Both the position numbers and the translations under genes were made by a program. From Mallotus nudiflorus (taxonomy: Eukaryota; Streptophyta; Magnoliopsida; Malpighiales; Euphorbiaceae), in the NCBI GenBank assembly GCA_947683625.1, contig CANTUR010000844.1, positions 1 through 64,000 of the forward strand: DNA of 64,000 nucleotides, read 5' to 3'. This document shows positions 32,058 to 44,597 of the stretch, piece after piece; position 1 is the stretch's first letter, and each line of letters opens with the position of its first letter. The notes below the pieces were generated by a model. It was given only the letters and a program-made list of their open reading frames with translations. It searched no databases and was not told the origin of the DNA.

Positions 32058-32752
32058 CTATGTCATAACTGTGTGTTTGCTATCTTGGTGCCGCTTGGTA
32101 AGATTTGAGTGTCTCTTAACGAGAACATGTTGGGAGTCGATGCTAATTGCAACATCCTCCTCTCATGAGATATTTATCAACATGTGTGGTAGCTTCACGA
32201 CCCTCTGATATTTGCTCAAACAATAAGAGACTAGCCACACCTACAATCACCAGCTGCAAATACACGTTCTGCACTGGTTGAGAAGCGGCCATAATCTGGC
32301 TTGAAATTTGATCAATTTTCTCGCTCCACGCCCAATTTGTATGCCAAATTCTGAAAAAATAGCAAAAGAAATTGTAAGCAATTGGAGTATATGTAAATTT
32401 GCATGACTAACAACATTTACAGGTGATAACCTAACAACTTTGTGATCATAAACATAAGCAAAAATCATTTACTTCAAACCTGAATAAATTTCCTTATAAT
32501 TGATTTCCAGAACTCAATTTCTCTAAAAGAATTGCTTACTTAAAGTGAACATAAAAAACTAACTGATTCTGGGCTGAGGAATCCCATGGCTAAGAAAACA
32601 AGGTCAGTTTTAATAATCCCCTGACCGCCTTTAACCTCCTTAAACTGAAGTTTCCCGCTGGCTTCCTTCTCCCAGTGGACACGAACCACCTCCAGACCTT
32701 TTCACATTTCCATTCTCATCTCCAATAAAATGCTTAGTCAGCACCTCCAAAC
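32058..32752 (-). pseudogene. GLT1: Captured 3' end of an NADH-glutamate synthase (GOGAT) gene
   Basis: Minus-strand pieces match the C-terminus of plant NADH-GOGAT. FIGDENGNVK and then HWEKEASGKLQFKEVKGG and AMGFLSPES lie at about 32752-32563. After an apparently retained intron (acceptor TTTTTTCAG near 32355) come YGRFSTSAERVFAAGDC and SLIVWAISEGREA (about 32350-32175). Next are VDKYLMR, DLTKRHQDS-like sequence and the terminal KHTVMT with TAG at 32058-32060. Small frameshifts and a stop interrupt it. Retention of an intron shows capture from genomic DNA. GOGAT makes glutamate from glutamine and 2-oxoglutarate; this fragment lacks nearly all of the enzyme and sits inside the Pack-MULE core. 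The identification is from remembered family sequence. Confidence 0.8.
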
Positions 32753-32906
32753 CTTTCTTTTATCTTTAGTCTTGTTGATAACATTTGTTTTTTTTTTTTT
32801 GGTATTTATTCTATATCATTCTTTTATAATTTCCTATAATGGTTAATCGGTGGGTGATGTTAATTCAAAGGTAGTGATGTTGTTGACGAGAATTGTGGTG
32901 TTCTAT

Positions 32907-32953
32907 GGTGGTGGTGGTTGTGGTTGTGGTTGTGGTTGTGGTTTTGGTTTTGG
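32907..32953 (+). repeat. GGT/GGTTGT simple repeat
   Basis: GGTGGTGGT followed by repeated TGTGGT units, inside the Pack-MULE core. The open frame over it (poly-Val) is an artefact of the repeat. Confidence 0.85.
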
Positions 32954-33170
32954 GCGATGGTGATTTTCAGGTGGTAATGGTGCAGTGGATGGTCACAAAT
33001 TATTTGATAGAATGTCTGAAAGGAAAGAGGTCTTGTAGGGCTACAATGATTTCGAGAGTATGCAATGCAACAGATAGATGTTCATACGTCAAGCATGTGG
33101 GCTCTACTCCTTATTGCATGGCTGCCACGTCAAATGTAAAAGTAACAACAGCCTATTTAAATTTTAGTAG

Positions 33171-33521
33171 CCGTTTATGAGGTGCTTAAATACACATTTT
33201 GAGCATAAACCTAACATATTTGGGCTAAAAATAAGAAAAGGACATATTTGCTCCTCGCAAAACATGAGGGTAAAAATATACCTTTATTTATTTATTTTTT
33301 TTCTAAAACAATTCTATAGGTTGATATCCCATTTAAAAATATTTAAACAAAATATTTTTATATAAGATGAGATGCTTTTTTAAAAAAATGTTTTAATTAT
33401 AAAAAATAGAATTTATTGAATTTATATAATTTTTTAAAATTATTTGCATAATAAATTATATATAATTTTTTTAAAATATTATATTAGTATTATTATCTAA
33501 AAGTAATTGTACTTTTAACAC
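33171..33521 (-). repeat. Right TIR of the Pack-MULE, inner part
   Basis: Inverted match to about 31335-31552. It ends at AACAC, the target-site duplication of the inserted LTR element. Confidence 0.75.
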
Positions 33522-34935
33522 TGTTGTGTTCAAAATCCGCAAACGCACGGATCATGAAATGTAGTATAAAAAATATTGATCCTACGAGGATTGTATATTA
33601 AGTACTAATATATCTACTTATGTTCTTAGATAGCAAATTAATAAAGTAATTTAAAAAATCAAATATAAATCTAAACAATTAAAACTAAGAGAAAATTAAA
33701 TGATAAAAACATAAAGCTTAGATTTAGTTTCATTATTCCAATCAGATTATGAATACTTAATTATTAAACACTTCGATTTCAGTTAAGGGTAATTATTATA
33801 AAATACTTAAAGTCTCTCTCGAGTTCAATTAAGTATGTCAATATTAAGATTTAACTTATTCTCGTGATTAAGAAATTAATCCTAACTCATTAAGCTTCTT
33901 AACAATTATTTTATCTCCAAAGTGCTCGCTTACTCTCATGGTCAAGTGGTATAAGTCCTATGAGTTTAAAACTAATAAATTCTCCTCATTCTCGTTGATG
34001 AGCCATAGACATGCAATCAATTAGGCTCTTAATTGAATATAAGACATGAAAAGTAACTCATAAAATTAACTGAAAATTAAATTAATAAAACTTGTATTCA
34101 ATTACGTCATAGAATAGCTACTCATAGCCTAAACCCTAAAGGAATTTAGCCACGCATACTTGTGGCAAAGCAAACAAACATAATTAAAAGATTAAAAATG
34201 AAGAAAGAAATCATGAAATAAAACTCTTGAATTCTTAAATCACTTATCCTTAATCCTAGTTTAACTCCTTGTTTGTTGCCTCTTGAGTGCTGAATCCCTT
34301 CCCCCAAATACCTATTAACATCCCCTTATATAGGAAAACCTAATAAGAGATCTTTTAGCTCTTAAATTCCTTTTCCATTGTTGTTTAGGAAAAAGTCTCA
34401 TTTTCTTCGACACACCCACTGCATGACCATATTGAGCAGGTGTGACATTAAACTTGTTGGCACAGCCTTTAGCACAACCATGCATGAGCTTATATTTAGA
34501 TTTCATAAGGTTTCATACTTTCAAACATGGATGTGTATGAAACTGTGTCGCACTTTCAAAACTTCTTTAATTCGAATAGAAAGATGCACCAGTGGCAACA
34601 TATCCGTGTTACGCAGTGTGACATAAATCTTGCATTCCAGTAGATTACACAAGCAATGACGTAGGTGTGTGCCAAACTATGTTGATGTTAACATGATCTT
34701 CTCATACAAATCATTGATTTCTTTGGAATCCTTAGCTAGTTTTCTAAGGGAAAAAAGAGAATATTTGTTAACACTTGAATAAAGTTCCTAATAGAAACAA
34801 ATTAATTACAAAAATAAATAAAATATCAAACCAAAATAATTTTTGTTTAGGCTTAATTCCTACCTAAATTAAATTGAATACTTATACAAAACTCATTAAA
34901 ATTCAACTCAAATATATGTAAAGAATCACACATCA
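33522..34935 (-). repeat. Left LTR of the LARD-type element (its 3' LTR)
   Basis: It starts TGTTGTGTTCAAAATCCGC and ends ACACATCA on the plus strand, so termini are TG...CA. It aligns along its length with 48109-49449, for example GAGGATTGTATATT and AATTCAACTCAAATATATG. A purine-rich stretch on the minus strand (GTGTGGGAGAATT, plus 34936-34948) is the likely polypurine tract. Confidence 0.82.
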
Positions 34936-36115
34936 AATTCTCCCACACTAAAGCTTGGTTGTCCTCAAACAAAAATCAAATTTGAAATTTAAAGACTAAC
35001 TCAACTACAACCAGAGAATTGTAGTTTCTAAGATATGCAAGCCGATAACACCGAGACTAAAAAATGTTTATTAAAAAAAATAATCAAACAAAAATACATA
35101 ACATATGAACAATTCACTAATCATAACCCAAGCACGTAACTCTGTGAAATCCAATGAACATAACTCTAGAAGAGCAGCATTTAAGCTTATAACTTTTTCT
35201 TTGAAAATAAAAATTGGTTGTGAATGCTTTTATGCTCCATTTCATAATGTGTTTTCTTTATTTGATGAGTTCGTTTTACGCTCTATCTCACCATTTTTTA
35301 TTCTCTCTAATTAAATCTTCCCACTCTTAGTCATCCCTCGTCATTCCTGTATTACTAAGCGTGGATACCACTAAGTGGATCCCTTAGATACTCTTACTCT
35401 AATTAGAGCATTGGAGTAGATTCAAAGCATATAAAAATTTTGATTTAAGTATTGCTCTCAACAAAGAAAAGAGAGATTTTTTTTCTAGAATTACAAACCA
35501 AAATGCATTCTCTCCTAAAATCGTGCTCAAATTCAATCTCTAAATTCATGCTTAGGTTATAAAAAGTAAATTTTCATACATAATGACCATGTACAACTAT
35601 CTTAATTAATAAACCATTCAATATTTTGATAATTGAATCAAGAATGCACACTTATCCACTATCACCCTCTAATTGCAATTGAACATCAATTGTGCACAAA
35701 ATCAAAACAAAAATTTTTAAGGACAAGCATCACAATAAATGTGGGGAAATCAAGTTGAAAGTTAATGGATCTTACCATTTTTTTTATTTATTTTCTTAAT
35801 TTAACTAATACACATACAAAAATAAATAAAGCAATCAAACACAAACACACAAACACAAACCTAACATTTGGCATCCTCCCCCACACTTATCTACGGTATT
35901 GTCCTCAATGATAAAGATACTAAAATTAGAAAAAGAAAACGAGGACTTCCCTATCAAGCTTTTGTCTTCCTTTTATGCTCGCTTCAAATGCTTGAATAAC
36001 ATATAAAATAAAAATAACAAAAACTAAGAAAAAAAAAGAAGAAAAAAAATAACCAAACTAAAAATAAAATTAAACAAAAGAAATAAATCAAAACACATTG
36101 GGTTGCCTCCCAAAA

Positions 36116-39100
36116 TGTAATGACCCGATATTTTAAATAATAAAAAATTATTTTGAGATATGCAGTATTAATAAAATTTTAAATTTTATTTATATATTAT
36201 CATGAGTTGTGTATATTAATCATTAATTTTATTTGAAATATTTTATTTACGTGAAATAATTAAATTGTAAGTTTTATTATTTAAAGTATTCAAACTCATT
36301 TTCATTATTATTATTATTGTTGTTGTTGTTGTTGTTGCTATTGTTATATTTATTTGTGCATGTGCATGTGTGTGTATTGTACATGTGTTTATGTGGTGAA
36401 GCTATATATGTCTATACATATTATATGTTTAAGTTAATATATATATATATATATATATATATAATAAAAAGTCAAAAACCGGGTCAACTATTCCTCTCTT
36501 CCACTTATGTCTTTTCTTTTCCTTATCATTGTTTTCTTCTTCATCCTGCAAGTCATTGTGCAGCACCCTCTATCCACACCAGACCACTAGCAACTGCCAC
36601 CACTCACCACCATTGCCTACCCTCTTCCTCTCCTTCCCTTCCGCTATAGCAGACCACCGCCAGAAGCCACCAGAGTGCCTGGAGCAATAATAGCACCAAA
36701 GAGCTTCCATTGATGCTGGTGGTGATTTCGACCATGAGAGCTTGACATTCCGGTCTTGTTTGAACCTCTTAGCTCCGATGAGTTCATTTCTAAGCTTTGT
36801 TTGAGCTTAATCCTTCTTGGTTTTGAGTTTTGTCAAGTTTTTAGTTTATGTGTTTTAGGGTTTTGAATTTTTATTTAATTTTTGGGTTTGATCCATGAAT
36901 TTTTGCTTTGAGATTGTTGTTATATGTAGCTTAAGCTTCCCAAAAACATTTTTGGTATATTTTTTGAATTAATTTGAATTATGGGTATTTTTAAATATTT
37001 TGATAATTTAAATTGAATTTTTGATAATTATGTTAATTAATTATTTTGAACAGAGATTTGGTTAAACTAGTGCTATTATTTTAAGTTATTAATTTTAGTA
37101 GTGATAAAATAATTTTTGGTAATTTTGTATAATTTTTAGTGTTATGTTAATATTGGATTTATGAGTGAATTGTGTATTTTTGTTGAAATTGTAGTTAAAT
37201 AATATGTTTTAAATGATTTTAGAATTTTATAGGGTATTAAAATAATTTTTATGAATTATTTACTATTTTTAACTAATTAATACTAATTTTTGAAAATATA
37301 TTCAAACAATAATTTTATATACTATTTTTGTGATTAATTAAGTTTTTAACCATTTTTATTATATATACAACCTATTTGAGTAATTAATTGTAAATTTTGC
37401 TATTTTATATTAAATAATTGAAATTTTGGATTTTTTATTAATATTATATTATTATTGAGATTTTTATTTAATTATTGTGAAAATAATTATGTTTAGTGTT
37501 TTGATGTTTAAATAAATTATATTGTGATTTATTATATATTTTATGGATTTTTAATGATTTTAATATATTATTATTTAATATTTATTTTATTGCGAATTGT
37601 GAACCTCGGTTAAGGATTCGAGTAGTCTGAGATCCCAACTCGAGGTGTTGAGCTATTGTGATATTAGAAGTGTATTTTTCTTGCGAGATCGGCTCTACTT
37701 TTTAGTACATAGATGCCCATTTTATAGGAGACTTTGTTGATTTTTTGATAGAATTCTTATAAAACGTGACATCGAGTCGATCCTGAGTCTTTGATTTTTA
37801 ATTGAGTTTTAATTCATAGATCAAGTCTTTCTTTATAATTCTTAGAAGTATACGATAGGAATTTATTTGGATTTTTTATTATGATTATTTATTTTTCTAA
37901 CTGCACCGAGACTGAGGTCTATCAGACCATCCCCGTCGAGTCAGTTTCGAGGAGCGCAAACTTATGAGTTATTATTCTATGTATGCTTTGCATATAGAAT
38001 ATATGAATAAGGATTTTCACATTTTTATTATATGTTCATACATGATTTATTTCATTAAATGATTAATATATTTTTGGTATATTTTGATATATATATATAT
38101 ATACATGTTGTAGTTTTCAAAATATACCTGGTATATTTTTGATATATTCATGGTTTATTTGAGTATATTGTAGCATATATATATCTGGTATATGTTTAGT
38201 ATATATTTAGTATATTTTTAGTATACTTTTGGTATTCTTTCGGTATATATTTGGTATATTCCTCTTTAAATGAATGCTCATATGTTTATATCATGCATTT
38301 ATTATTTTTAAAAATTATAAAAATGATTTGAAGGATAGTAGTATAATGTATTACCTAATGGGCTACACTAGAACTGTTGCACGACGGTATGGTAGAATTA
38401 GGTTGAGAATCTAATAATTGTTATTGAGATATTGGTTTTGGGAAAGGCTAACTGTGGATCCTCAATTGACATAGTGTACTCGGAGTCAGTGCTGTCAGTA
38501 GTGAGATTACGGAACCTCGGTTGACCTAGTGTACTCAGGGTCAATCTACTACCTTAAATTGGAAAAATTAATACTTGGACTTTTGATTAAGCCTGTTGGC
38601 TATTGATTATTATGATCGAGGTTACGAACTATTAGGGTTCTGCTTCGGTCCTTTAACTAAAATGATTTTATGCTTTTATTATATATAAAAATATGAATTT
38701 TTGCATCTGTGTGAAATGCTTGCTTATAATTATATATATATATATATATACACTGATGTTTGACTGTATATGAGTTAGATTACATGTGTATATATTAGAA
38801 TAATGCACTAGGTGAGGTCTGACTCCCCTCAATATTTTTTTAGGAGATTCCTCGTCGTTAGACCTCGCTAGTAGTACTTTACGCTGGTCTTCTTCAGCCC
38901 TAGTTAAATTATGTAATTTATTTATCTAAACTTTATCCGTATACTAAAAAACTATAGTAGTTATGTATTGTATCAGTAGAATGTTATTTTGGTTTTGAGA
39001 CCTGTCTTTGAATATTGTATGAGTATTTTTATTTTATAAAATGACATTTGAATATCTATTTTTATATCGATTTAAATTTTAATTATGGTTGTTATTTATT

Positions 39101-39206
39101 TATTTATTGCTTGTGATTTTATTTTTTAAGACTTGCTATGGGTTTTAAATTTGAAAGAATTTTCGTTCCCTAGTGCTGATTATAACTCTCGATTTGGGTC
39201 ATGATA
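36116..39206 (+). repeat. 5' LTR of the chromovirus (3091 bp)
   Basis: Starts TGTAATGACCCGAT. Ends CATGATA, where the other LTR ends CGTGACA. It contains a (TA)n run at about 36437-36462, repeated GGTATATTT-type motifs at 38060-38270, and about 237 bases (about 38584-38820) absent from the 3' LTR. Very AT-rich. No coding sequence was recognised. Confidence 0.9.
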
Positions 39207-39210
39207 AAGT

Positions 39211-39223
39211 TGGAATCAGAGCC
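39211..39223 (+). other. Chromovirus primer-binding site
   Basis: TGGAATCAGAGCC lies four bases after the 5' LTR. It differs by one base from the initiator tRNA-Met site TGGTATCAGAGC, the usual primer of this group. Confidence 0.75.
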
Positions 39224-39393
39224 TTAGGTTATTAGTATTATAGACCTAGGTTTTCAGAGTCTTGTTTTCTTTGAAACTACTACAATAAGTTAGGTTTGAA
39301 TATGTCTTCAATAAGTTTTTCTTGATTTAGTATTCTGCGAAATCATTAGGTTTTCTATTGTTGTTCTGAATTATGTTGGTTTTATCTTTTCAG

Positions 39394-40560
39394 AATGAGG
39401 AGGTGAGTGCGTGTCGCTCTATTGGTTGTTGAGGGCAAGGATGATGAGTCCTTTTAGGATGAGGTTTTACCTCCTGAGCCGCCAGCAAGGTGCAAAGGTA
39501 GAGGCAAAGGTAGACCTTGAGGAGTGGCAGGTCGCTATAGGCAGTAAGAGCTATAGGATGAGGAACCTATAGAGCTAGAATATGAGAAAGTTGAGATACC
39601 TCCAGTTGCACCATCGCTATAGCTTGCCTATGAGTAGGTATGTCTAACCCAGAGGTATTGTTGTTCTATGCCAGAGTTAGCCATTTCATTTTTTATGGGA
39701 TGTCAGACCCATTAGACTTTTTGCATGCTATTAAGATGAGGACTCAGATTGCTCACACCGAGTACCAGCAGATCATGATTGTTGAGTTATCGGTAGAGGG
39801 ACCAACCCTAAATTGGTTTGTCTAGGTGATTCAGCCACATATGATGACGATGACTTGAGCTCATTTCAGAGAGAGATTTATGAAGAGATTCTATCCAGAG
39901 ACACTACGGATGAGCTACAGACTTAAATTGACTAGCATCACCAGAGGTGACAGATCTGTTGAGGACTACACTAGAAAGTTTCTCTAACTGGGTAGATATG
40001 TAGAGGATTTGATGCGAGACCAGTATTTTACTGTCATGACTTACGTCATTTGTTTGGGTTCTACTATTGTTAGGATACCTACTGTAGGCCTTAATTTAGA
40101 GTCGGTGATAGAGTTGGAGCAAGGAGATAGAGTTGAGATTGGTTAGGCAAGGAGCTATACCTGATTACTATCACCTGAGAGGTGTTCAGTTAGGAGGATT
40201 TTAAAGTACACTATTCCAGACTTTCTAGATTAGTTATAGTAGTTAGCAGAGAGACTCAGTATAACAGAGTCAGAGGTAGTAGTTGAGATATCATGGTAGT
40301 AGAAGGCATGGTTGTGGGGGATAGCGTAGGCTTATCAAATTTGGTTCTGGTGCTTTCAATAGCAGTAGTGGTCAGAGTTCAGGATATGGCAGCGCAAGAT
40401 CAGCAGCCAGTGCCTGTCAAACTTATAGTAGAGTCCATCAAGGACCTTGTTATATGGCATCGTTGATATGTTTTTGATGCGGAAAGACAGGGAATTTTGC
40501 TAAATCATGCCCATATTCTAGTTTTTAGTCACATCAATTTTCATAATAGTATATTACCAG
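39394..40560 (+). pseudogene. Chromovirus gag with zinc knuckle
   Basis: Begins at the ATG at 39394 (ATGAGGAGGTGA, already stopped at the fourth codon). A capsid-like stretch is readable (FYGMSDPLDFLHAIKM, about 39691). The knuckle region near 40470 reads CF-stop-CGKTGNFAKSCP: the third codon is TGA and Asn replaces the zinc-binding His. At least ten stops, mostly TAG. Confidence 0.7.
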
Positions 40561-40779
40561 TGTAGCTCCAGCACCTTTTCAGTTGTCACCAACTCAATAT
40601 CTAAGTTTGACTCAGATTGTTGCCCAGTAGGGGTATGGCAGAGGTACAAAAGGAGGTGCCAGAGGTTTTGACCAGACTTCCACCAGTCACAGGGAGGTCG
40701 AGGTCAGACCAGAGCTTTTCACCTCACTCAACAAGATGCTCAAGCATCTAATGCCATTATTGTAGGTATTATTTTAGTC

Positions 40780-41060
40780 TGTTACTTGGATGCTTGAGTT
40801 TTATTTGATCCGGGTGCTACACACTCTTTTATGTCCCCTGTTTTTACTTCGAAGTCATGTTAGCAAGCTTCAAGGATGACTTTTTCTTTATCTGTCACCA
40901 CTCTTCTAAGTGATTCATTAGATATCAATATTGTTCTTTATGGTTGTCCGGTGTTAGTCAGAGGTAGAGAACTACCAACGAAATTGGTGTTTTTGGATGT
41001 AATGGAGTTCGATGTGATTTTGGGTATGGATTGGTTATCTTAACACTATGTCGTTGTGGA
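40780..41060 (+). pseudogene. Chromovirus aspartic protease
   Basis: VLFDPGATHSFMS near 40797 corresponds to the retroviral-type protease active site, with DPG where DSG or DTG is expected. Further on, FDVILGMDWL (about 41009) is the conserved second block. Confidence 0.75.
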
Positions 41061-41480
41061 TTGTCAAAGTAAAGAGGTGATTTTCAAAATTTCAAATGAA
41101 AAAGAGTTTAAGTTTGTGGGTGATAAGAATTTTGTGCCTCAAAATCTTATCTCCACTATTACGACTAGGAAGATGTTGAGGAAGGGCTGGTAGGGATACT
41201 TGGCACTTGTCAGAGATACTTCTATGGAGAATTTGTCACTCGTAGATATTCCTATTGCCTGTGAGTTTCTTGACATTTTCCTGAGGAGTTGCTAGGTTTA
41301 CCACTTTATAGAGAGATTAACTTTTGTATAGATGTGGTCCTAAGCACCACTCCTATTTTGATGTCGCCTTACAGAATGTCTCATGCAGAGTTGAAAGAGT
41401 TAAAGGAGTAGTTATAGGATTTGCTAAATAAAGGTTTCATTAGACCTAGTGTTTCTCCTTAGGGTGCATCAGTCTTATTT

Positions 41481-42050
41481 GTGAAGAAGAAGGATGGTAC
41501 CTTGAGACTATGCACTAATTACAAAGAGTTGAATAAGGTGATAGTGAAAAATAAGTATCCTCTCCCGAGGATAGATGATCTGTTTGATAAACTTCAGGGT
41601 GCACAATTCTTTTCTAAAATTGACTTGAGGTCATGTTATCATCAGTTGCGGATCAGTGAGGCCAATGTTCCTAAAATGGCATTTTGCACTCACTATGGCC
41701 ACTATGAGTTTCTGGTGATGTCATTCAGGTTGACTAATGCACCAACTGATTTTATGGATCTGATGAATAGGGTATTTAGACCATATAGGGATTAGTTTAT
41801 AGTAGTCTTCATTGATGATATATTGGTGAATTTGAAGAGTGTAGAAGAGCACATATATCACTTGAGGATAGTATTACAGACATTGAGAGAACATCAGCTT
41901 CATGCTAAATTCTCAAAGTGTGATTTCTAGTTAAAGAGTGTTGCATTCCTTGGACACGTGTTGTCTAAAGATGGTATTTAGGTTAATCCTTAAAAGATAA
42001 TGATAGTGTTTGAGTGGTCCAGACCGACGACAGTCATAGAGATTTAGAGT
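41481..42050 (+). pseudogene. Chromovirus reverse transcriptase
   Basis: An open stretch 41481-41795 carries TLRLCTNYKELNK, YPLPRIDDLFDKLQGA, FFSKIDLRSCYHQL and LTNAP. A TAG then interrupts it just before VVFIDDILV (catalytic box near 41806). Later stops replace expected Gln and Trp residues. MSFRLTNAP in place of the usual MPFGLTNAP, and CTHYGHYEF in place of RTRYGHYEF, are C-to-T or G-to-A changes. Confidence 0.88.
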
Positions 42051-42179
42051 TTTCTAGGTTTAGTTGGGTATTATTGGAGGTTTTTACAGAATTTCTTTAG
42101 AATTGCAGCTCTATTAACTTGCCTAACTCAGAAGAATGTAAAGTTTGAGTGGTTTGATGCTTATGAAAATAGTTTTCAA

Positions 42180-42600
42180 TTGCTGAAGGAGAAGTTGACC
42201 ACAGCTCCAGTTTTGGCTTTGCCTAATAGAGTAGATAAATTCACTATATATTGTGATGCTTCTAGAGTCGGTCTAGGTTGTGTATTGATGCAAAATGGTA
42301 GGGTGATAGCTTATGCTTTGAGGCAGTCGAAGAAACATGAACATAATTATCCTACTTATGACTTAGAGATGGTTGTAGTGATCTTTGCTCTCAAGATTTG
42401 GAGACATTATCTATATGGGGTGACTTATGAGATTTTCACTAATCACAAGAGCCTTAAGTACATTTTTCAATAGAGAAATCTGAATCTGAGGCAGAGGAGA
42501 TGATTAAAACTCCTAAAGGACTATGATTGTGAGATTCTTTATCATTCAGGTAAGGCTAATGTGGTAGCAGATGCCTTTAGTAGAAAGTCCTTAAGTAGTC
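42180..42600 (+). pseudogene. Chromovirus RNase H
   Basis: IYCDASRVGLGCVLMQNG (about 42246) includes the first catalytic Asp. YDLEMVVVIFALKIWRHYL holds the Glu. FTNHKSLKYIFQ and later ANVVADAFSRK complete the domain. The TAG at 42471-42473 falls where Gln is expected. Confidence 0.85.
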
Positions 42601-42778
42601 TTGCTTATAATAGTGTAGAGAGGAGACCGTTGATCCAAGAGTTGCACTAATTGGTGGATTAAGGTCTGATGATAAAGATTAGCATATCAGGAGGACTGTT
42701 AGCTAGTTTAGAGTTCGATTAGTACTGATAGATAGGATTAAGGCAGCTTAGGGTTGAGATCCTATTCTAGCTGAGCTT

Positions 42779-43640
42779 GTGGAGAATATTCGTGCAAGGA
42801 AGTTCACTAATTTCACACTTGATGATGATGGTGTTTTATGGATCAATGGTAGTTTGTGCATTCCTAATGTAGATAATTTAAGAGAAGAGATCCTTGAGGA
42901 ACCGCATTCTACAGCCTATAATATACATCCAGGTGTCACTAAGATGTACTACAATATCAGAGACTTGTATTAGTGGGATGGATTAAAAAAGGATGTAGTT
43001 GATTATGTTTCGAAGTGCTTGACTTGTCAACAGGTGAAAGCTGAGCATCAAAAACCTTCTAGGAAGCTTCAGCCACTTCTAATTCCTAAGTGGAAATGGA
43101 AGAGAATTATTTTGGATTTTATGGTTGGGTTACCTTGTTCTAAGGATGGATATGATTTTGACTGGGTGATTGTGGACAGGTTAACGAAGTCTGCTCATTT
43201 CTTTCCTGTTGAAGCCACTTATTTTATAACTATGTTGGCGAAGTTGCATGTTAAGCATATTGTGTGCCTTCACAGAGTACCTGTGTCCATTGTGTCTGAT
43301 AGAGGTTCAATGTTTACCTCTTAATTTTGGCAGAAGTTATAGGAAGCAATGGCCATCAGATTGATTTCAGTATTGCTTTTTACCCTCAGACAGATGGTCA
43401 GTCTAAGAGGATGATATAGACACTTGGATCTTCGAGGTAGTTGGGATAATCATTTGTTGCTTGTGGAGTTTGCATATAATAACAGCTACCATAACAGTAT
43501 TAGTATGGCACCGTATAAGGCTTTGTATAGAAGGAAATATAGATCCCCTCTAAATTAGGATGAGATTGGAGAGAGAGTGTTGACTAGACCTGAGATGGTT
43601 TAGGATGCCGCTGAGAAGGTTGCTATAATCAGAAAGAGAT
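42779..43640 (+). pseudogene. Chromovirus integrase
   Basis: The HHCC-type zinc finger is visible as HSTAYNIH and, after a stop, CLTCQQVKAEHQKP (about 43018). The catalytic core follows with ILDFMVGLP (first Asp, about 43111) and VSIVSDRGSMFTS (second Asp, about 43285), then a TAA. The region of the third acidic residue is frameshifted. Confidence 0.82.
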
Positions 43641-43669
43641 TAGAGACCGCTGCTAGCAGATAGAAGAGC

Positions 43670-44100
43670 TATGTGGATTCGAGATGCAAAGATGTGGAGT
43701 TTCAGGTTGGAGACTATGTGTTTCTAAAAGTGTCTCCAATGAAGGGTGTGATAAGATTTGGTAGGAAAAGGAAGTTAGCACCGAGATATATTGGATCATT
43801 TGAGATTCTAAAGAGAGTGGGCATGGTTGCATATCGGTTGGCTTTGCCTTCAAATTTGTCTCAAGTGCATCCAGTGTTCTATATCTCGATGCTAAGAAAG
43901 TATATTTCAGACCCTTCACACGTGTTGCAGCTTGATAGTGTGGAACTAAATGAATACTTGACTACGAGGAGGAACCAATCGCAATAGTTGACTATTAAGT
44001 TCGTCAGTTGTGTTTGAAGCAAATTTTGATGGTTAAGGTGTTGTGGCGAAGCAACAACATGAAGGAGTATACTTAGGAGACTGAAGCTGAGATATGGGTG
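43670..44100 (+). pseudogene. Chromovirus integrase C-terminus with chromodomain-like tail
   Basis: The GPY/F-like module reads GDYVFLKVSPMKGVIRFGRK, RYIGSFEILKRVG and VHPVFYISMLRKYISDPSH. After it, in a shifted frame, comes YEEEPIAIVDY followed by VKVLWRSNNMKEYT and ETEAEI. This matches the chromodomain end that defines Tekay/Del-type chromoviruses, thought to direct insertion into heterochromatin. Confidence 0.78.
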
Positions 44101-44170
44101 CTTATCTTTACCTCTTTCCTCGATGAATTCTTATATATGTTCTTTTATTTGAATTTGAGGGTAAATTCTT

Positions 44171-44184
44171 ATAAGGAGGAAAGA
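44171..44184 (+). other. Chromovirus polypurine tract
   Basis: A purine-rich stretch (AAGGAGGAAAGA) directly precedes the 3' LTR at 44186, the expected plus-strand primer. Confidence 0.7.
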
Positions 44185-44185
44185 T

Positions 44186-44524
44186 TGTAATGACCCAATA
44201 TTTTAAATAATATAAAATTATTTTGAAATATGCAGTGTTAATAAAAATTTAAATTTTATTTATATATTATCACGAGTTGTGTATATTAATCACTAATTTT
44301 ATTTGAAATATTTTGTTTACATGAAATAATTAAATTTTGAGTTTTATTATTTAAAGTATTCAAACTCATTTTCATTACTATTATTTTTAATGGTATTATT
44401 ATTATTATTGTTATTGTTGTTGTTATTATTATGTTTATTTGTGCATGTGCATGTGTGTGTATTGTACATGTGTTTATGTGGTGAAACTATATATGTATAT
44501 ATATATATATATTATATGTTTAAG

Positions 44525-44597
<73 letters not shown>

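Noticed and set aside
32893..33180. Val-rich open frame in the Pack-MULE core
   Set aside because: It is a translation of a GGT/TGT simple repeat without coding character downstream.
36317..36649. Poly-Leu/Tyr frames in the chromovirus LTRs (also 44390-44593)
   Set aside because: They are produced by trinucleotide and (TA)n repeats inside the LTR.
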